Below are positions 60,618 to 64,000 of a stretch of DNA of 64,000 nucleotides, in pieces (the first letter of the stretch is position 1; each line of letters starts with the position of its first letter). Below the pieces are notes generated by a model that had not been told where the DNA came from, ran no database searches, and saw only the letters and a program-made list of their open reading frames with translations. The DNA is from Clostridiales bacterium (GTDB lineage Bacteria; Bacillota; Clostridia; Oscillospirales; Oscillospiraceae), in NCBI GenBank assembly GCA_018374635.1, contig JAHAEW010000003.1, positions 29,238-93,237 on the forward strand, written 5' to 3'. The translations under genes were made by a program, and so were the position numbers.

Positions 60618-63059
60618 TCAGAACAGGAGGGAACCCACCTGATAGACCACCAGCGCCCCCAGATAGGCCGCGCCGATCTGCCACAGAATGGAGCGGAGGG
60701 TCCACTTCAGGCTGTTCATCTCCCGGTAGATGGTGGATACCGCCGCCACACAGGGGACATAGAGCAGCACAAAGACCAGGAAGGCATAGGCGGCCACCGG
60801 TGTCTGGAAGGTCCCGGAGAGGGCCGCCGCCACGGTGGCGCCGCTGGCGCTGGCCGAGAAGCCGTAGAAGAGGCTCATAGAGGAGACCACCGCCTCCTTG
60901 GCCACCAGGCCGGTGAGCAGGGCCACGGCGGCCTGCCAGGTGCCGAAGCCCAGGGGGCGCAGCGCTGGGGCGATGGCCCCGCCGATGGCGCCCAGGAAAG
61001 AGTGGGAGGCGTCCTCCACCATGACAAAGCCGCCCGACCAGCCAAAGGACTGGAGGAACCAGAGCACCACGCTCATGGCCAGGATCAGGGTACCGGCTTT
61101 GACCAGGAAGCCCCGCACCTTCTCCCACACGTGCATGGCCATGTTCTTGAGGGTGGGCAGACGGTAGGGGGGCAGCTCCAGCACGAAGGCGGCGGGCTCT
61201 CCCTGGAACATGGTCTTGCGCAGCAGGATGCCGGACAGGATGGCGAAGCACAGTCCGATCACATACAGGGAAAAGACCACCAGGCCGCTGTACTGGGCAA
61301 AGAAGGCCCCCGCCAGCAGGCCGTACACCGGCAGCCGGGCCGAGCAGGACATGAAGGGCACCAGCATGATGGTCATGCGGCGGTCCTTCTCATTCTCCAT
61401 GGTGCGGGCTCCCATAACGGCGGGAACGGTGCAGCCAAAGCCCATCAGCATGGGGATAAAGGCCTTGCCGGACAGGCCGAACCGCCGCAGCAGGCGGTCC
61501 ATGATGAAGGCGGCCCGGGCCATATAGCCCGAGTCCTCCAGGAAGGAGAGCACCAGAAAGAGCAGGGCGATCTGGGGCAGGAAGACCAGCACGCCGCCCA
61601 CGCCGGAGACCACGCCGTCCACCAGCAGGGACTCCACCCAGGGGGCCACCTGCGCGGCCTCCAGCCCCGCCCGGATGCCGTCGGAGACCGGGCCGCTGAT
61701 GAAGCTCTCCACCAGATCGGACAGGGCCTGCCCCGGCCCGAAGGTCAGGGCGAACATCCCCAGCATCATCAGGAGGAACATGGGCACGGCCAGCCACTTG
61801 TGGGTCACGATGGAGTCGATCCGGTCGGACAGGGTCAGGCTTCCCTGCTTCTGTCCCTTCCGCACGGAGGCGTGGACCACCGACTGGATGAACTGATAGC
61901 GGCTGTCGGCCACCAGGGTCTCCCGGTCGCCCAGGACATAGGCCCCCTCATACTCCGAGCAGATGGACTCCACCCGCGCCTTTTCCGCCTCGTCCAGTCC
62001 CAGGGCCTGCTCCACCAGCCGGTCCCCCTCGATGAGCTTGATGGAGGCCCAGTGGGCGGGAATTTCGGCCGCATAGGCCTTGTCGTGAATGAGCTCACCC
62101 ATCTTGTGGTGGATCTGATGGGTAAAATCGTCATAGAGATCGTCGGGCTCCACCGTGACGCCCACGTGCATCTGCCGGTGGGCCACCTCCAGCAGGGTCT
62201 GGATATTCTTCCCGGTGCGGGCGGTAATGGGGATCACCGGCACGCCCAGAGAACGGGAGAGGGCCTCCACGTCGATCTTGTCCCCGTGCTTCTCCACCTC
62301 GTCCATGAAGTTCAGGGCGATGACCATGGGGCGCTCCAGCTCCAGCAGCTGGACGGTCAGGTAGAGGTTGCGCTCCATATTGGTGGCGTCCACGATGTTG
62401 ATGATGGCGTCGGGATGCTCCCCCACGATAAAGTCCCGGGCCACGATCTCCTCCATGGAGTAGGGCGAGAGGGAGTAAATGCCCGGCAGATCCACCACCG
62501 TCACCGGCTTTCCGTCCACCTGGGCCCGTCCTTCCTTCTTCTCCACTGTCACGCCGGGCCAGTTGCCCACATACTGGTTGGAACCGGTGAGCGCGTTGAA
62601 GAGCGTGGTCTTTCCGCAGTTGGGATTGCCCACCAGGGCCAGCTTCATCTCCCGGGTGTCGTGGCTGGCGTAGTCCGGCACCCCGCTGTGCTCCCGCTTC
62701 TCATGGTCGTGGTCGTCGCTCATGCGGCGCAGGGTCTCCTCATCCGGGATGCGCTGCACCATGCCCACCCGCTTTTTGCGGATCAGGCTGGCCGCCTGGG
62801 CCTCCTCCCCGATGGCCATGGTGATCTGCCGGGCGTCCTCCCGGCGCAGGGAGAGCTCATATCCCCGGAGGTTGACCTCAATGGGGTCACCGAAGGGGGC
62901 GATCTTGCGCACCAGGATCTCCGTCCCGGGCGTCAGTCCCATATCCACCAGCCGGCGTTTGACCGGCCCTCGTTCATTTCCTACCCGCAGGATCACGCCG
63001 TGCTCCCCCGGAGCCAGCGCCTCCAGCGTGCCCTGTACGCGTTTTGTCTCGGTTTTCAT
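60618..63059 (-). CDS. feoB: Ferrous iron transporter, FeoA-FeoB fusion
   Basis: 813 residues. Residues 1-80 are a FeoA SH3-like domain (KRRLVDMGLTPGTEILVRKI, IEVNLRGYELSLRREDA). A His/Asp-rich linker DDHDHEKREH follows, then the FeoB G domain: G1 GNPNCGKTTLFN, G2 region with VGNWPGVTVEKKEG, G3 DLPGIY, G4 NFMDEV. The membrane core has the two gate repeats with GFGCTVPAVMGART and the Cys of MSCSARLPVYGLLAG. It imports Fe(II) with GTP. A consensus promoter with an overlapping palindrome controls it. Confidence 0.94.
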   Translation of the reverse strand: MKTETKRVQGTLEALAPGEHGVILRVGNERGPVKRRLVDMGLTPGTEILVRKIAPFGDPIEVNLRGYELSLRREDARQITMAIGEEAQAASLIRKKRVGMVQRIPDEETLRRMSDDHDHEKREHSGVPDYASHDTREMKLALVGNPNCGKTTLFNALTGSNQYVGNWPGVTVEKKEGRAQVDGKPVTVVDLPGIYSLSPYSMEEIVARDFIVGEHPDAIINIVDATNMERNLYLTVQLLELERPMVIALNFMDEVEKHGDKIDVEALSRSLGVPVIPITARTGKNIQTLLEVAHRQMHVGVTVEPDDLYDDFTHQIHHKMGELIHDKAYAAEIPAHWASIKLIEGDRLVEQALGLDEAEKARVESICSEYEGAYVLGDRETLVADSRYQFIQSVVHASVRKGQKQGSLTLSDRIDSIVTHKWLAVPMFLLMMLGMFALTFGPGQALSDLVESFISGPVSDGIRAGLEAAQVAPWVESLLVDGVVSGVGGVLVFLPQIALLFLVLSFLEDSGYMARAAFIMDRLLRRFGLSGKAFIPMLMGFGCTVPAVMGARTMENEKDRRMTIMLVPFMSCSARLPVYGLLAGAFFAQYSGLVVFSLYVIGLCFAILSGILLRKTMFQGEPAAFVLELPPYRLPTLKNMAMHVWEKVRGFLVKAGTLILAMSVVLWFLQSFGWSGGFVMVEDASHSFLGAIGGAIAPALRPLGFGTWQAAVALLTGLVAKEAVVSSMSLFYGFSASASGATVAAALSGTFQTPVAAYAFLVFVLLYVPCVAAVSTIYREMNSLKWTLRSILWQIGAAYLGALVVYQVGSLLF

Positions 63060-63086
63060 CTGTCATTCATCCTATACCGGCTGATT

Positions 63087-63104
63087 TGTTAGTCGTAACT
63101 AACA
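63087..63104. promoter_or_regulatory. Perfect palindrome, likely iron-regulator operator
   Basis: TGTTAGT, CGTA, ACTAACA: an 18-bp dyad just downstream of the feo -10 element, so a bound repressor would block transcription. The TTAGTnnnnACTAA form is closer to DtxR/IdeR-type sites than to the Fur box. Confidence 0.65.
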
Positions 63105-63113
63105 CGCCTGCCT

Positions 63114-63142
63114 ATTATATATCGCCCTGTGGGGCCTGTCAA
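63114..63142 (-). promoter_or_regulatory. Promoter of the feo unit
   Basis: TTGACA, 17 bases and TATAAT on the minus strand: fully consensus. Confidence 0.85.
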
Positions 63143-63186
63143 GCGGCCCGCACCTCTGCGCAGCGTACGGACCGGCTCCGCACGCA

Positions 63187-63221
63187 AAAACAGCCGGCGG
63201 CCTATGGCCGCCGGCTGTTTC
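63187..63221 (-). terminator. Terminator of the CD1247-type gene
   Basis: AAACAGCCGGCGGCC and complement with TTTTTG on the minus strand. Confidence 0.88.
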
Positions 63222-63231
63222 CATGTTCGGT

Positions 63232-63687
63232 TTACTCGTGGTCGTGGTGGCAGCCGCAGCCGCACTCGTCCTCGTCGTCCTCACAGCAGCAGTCGTCGGA
63301 GAGATCCAGAGCGAACTTCTCCTTGCAGCTGGGGCACTGGATCACGCCGGACTCCAGCACGTCCTCGTCGATGACCAGGGTCTCCTTGCAGTTGGGGCAC
63401 TCGACCTCGAAGAAGTCGTCGTCCTCGTCGCAGCAGCACTCGTCATCCTCATCCTCGTCGTCCTCGTCGAACACGACCTTCTCCACGTCGGACAGGTCGT
63501 CGGAGATGGCGTCGATCTCCTCACCCAGGGCCACGGTGTTCTCCTCCAGGTCCTCGATGGACATGCCGATCTCCTCCAGGATGCCGATCATCACGGAGAT
63601 GAGCTTGCCCTCCTTGGACTTCTCGGTGTCGATGTTCAGGCCCTCGGCCAGACCCTTCAGGTACGCGACCTTCTCAGAAATAGTCAT
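63232..63687 (-). CDS. CD1247-type acidic Cys-rich protein
   Basis: 151 residues. An N-terminal helical domain (MTISEKVAYLKGLAEGLNID) defines the conserved CD1247 N-terminal family of Clostridia. The middle is very acidic with a Cys triplet (DDECCCDEDDD), then a zinc ribbon (CPNCKETL...CPSCKEKF), another Cys triplet and a His-rich end CGCGCHHDHE. Probably binds zinc or iron. AAAAGGAGATT precedes the ATG at 63687. Lies between efp and feo on the same strand. Confidence 0.85.
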   Translation of the reverse strand: MTISEKVAYLKGLAEGLNIDTEKSKEGKLISVMIGILEEIGMSIEDLEENTVALGEEIDAISDDLSDVEKVVFDEDDEDEDDECCCDEDDDFFEVECPNCKETLVIDEDVLESGVIQCPSCKEKFALDLSDDCCCEDDEDECGCGCHHDHE

Positions 63688-63757
63688 AATAATCTCCTTT
63701 TTACAGGCGGCCACGAAGGGCCTTGTGGTAGGGACGGCGCTTGGCGTATCACGCTTT

Positions 63758-63799
63758 GCGCGGTTCGCTGTGCGCGGTTCGCTGTGCGCGGTTCGCTGT
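63758..63799. repeat. Three tandem copies of a 14-bp unit
   Basis: GCGCGGTTCGCTGT is repeated exactly three times, followed at 63800-63870 by a diverged pair of CGGGC(G/A)CTCAGCGCTTAGC units. It lies between efp and the CD1247-type gene. Spacers are absent, so it is not a CRISPR array. Confidence 0.85.
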
Positions 63800-63867
63800 G
63801 CGCCTGCTCCCGGGCGCTCAGCGCTTAGCACCTCACGCTTGTGCGCCCGCTCTCGGGCACTCAGCGC

Positions 63868-64000
63868 TTAGCCCTTGCAGCGCTCCAGGTACTCGCCGGT
63901 ACGGGTGTCGATCTTGATCTTGTCGCCGGGGTTGATGAACAGGGGCACCTTGATCTCAGCGCCGGTCTCCAGGGTGGCGGGCTTGGTCACGTTGGTGGCC
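63868..64000 (-). CDS. efp: Elongation factor P, C-terminal end
   Basis: The last 43 residues only: [40 protein letters not shown] then CKG and a stop. This is the EFP third OB-domain signature. EF-P relieves ribosome stalling at proline runs. The start lies beyond the right edge. Confidence 0.92.
   Translation of the reverse strand, partial: ATNVTKPATLETGAEIKVPLFINPGDKIKIDTRTGEYLERCKG

Noticed and set aside
60306..63092. 928-codon plus-strand frame opposite the feo and sirtuin start region
   Set aside because: Antisense to FeoA-FeoB with His/Gly/Gln-rich composition; no domain.
63758..63870. Repeat tract as a CRISPR array
   Set aside because: Units are tandem with no spacers, and no cas genes are present.

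Overview
The window reads as chromosome of a GC-rich, low-oxygen gut Clostridium of the Oscillospiraceae type (relatives of Flavonifractor, Pseudoflavonifractor or Intestinimonas). This is an inference from the Firmicutes gene set, the strongly GC-biased third codon positions, the strong AGGAGG ribosome sites, the TTGACA/TATAAT promoters and families such as the CD1247-type Cys-rich protein. No rRNA and no CRISPR array is present. Four complete tRNA genes lie on the minus strand: Tyr, Thr and two Ser(CGA). Layout, 0-26 kb: housekeeping. On the minus strand are the end of a formyltransferase, a homocysteine S-methyltransferase-type enzyme, a processive family-2 glycosyltransferase, argS with a DUF1934 gene, murI, a secreted C69 dipeptidase and two coupled envelope-type genes. 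On the plus strand are tex, a small zinc peptidase, a zinc-ribbon gene overlapping a sigma-like gene, and a HAD phosphatase. A complete phosphate regulon follows (pstS-C-A-B, phoU, phoP, phoR) behind a row of Pho-box-like repeats. 24.3-31.4 kb: a signalling block on the minus strand. It holds a two-component system damaged in both genes (a frameshift in the regulator, no stop codon in the kinase), a diguanylate cyclase split by an amber codon, a GGDEF/EAL phosphodiesterase and an NTF2-GGDEF protein. The first tRNA-Ser(CGA) closes it. 31.8-34.8 kb: AT-rich remnants of mobile DNA. They include a broken excisionase, an hsdM fragment, a diverged 115-bp repeat, one intact orphan gene and, just before the next operon, a roughly 270-nt strongly structured stretch. 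That stretch resembles the IscB-linked HEARO/omega RNA class but has no nuclease gene. 34.8-41.7 kb: an ECF-type importer (S, fused A1A2, T) in one operon with a PHP phosphatase, an inositol-monophosphatase-type enzyme, an RpiR regulator and a NagD-like HAD phosphatase. This looks like an uptake and dephosphorylation route for a polyol or sugar-like compound. 42.05-56.6 kb: a 14.4-kb integrated element. Its limits are a 96-bp gapless direct repeat: the 3' part of tRNA-Ser plus its terminator at the left, and the intact tRNA-Ser next to the tyrosine integrase at the right. It carries IS66 and resolvase debris, a lipoprotein and two membrane proteins, a serine resolvase, a Phd/Doc toxin-antitoxin pair, an amidoligase/class II amidotransferase cassette, an unknown 499-residue protein, a superfamily-3 helicase/primase, an excisionase and the integrase. 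No relaxase or terminase was recognised, so it looks like a mobilisable island or phage-satellite-like element. 56.7-64 kb: housekeeping again. Genes are a C26 glutamine hydrolase with xanthine phosphoribosyltransferase, a DUF2975/XRE pair, a sirtuin, a FeoA-FeoB fusion with its small Cys-rich partner and a palindromic operator in the promoter, the CD1247-type protein, and the end of elongation factor P.
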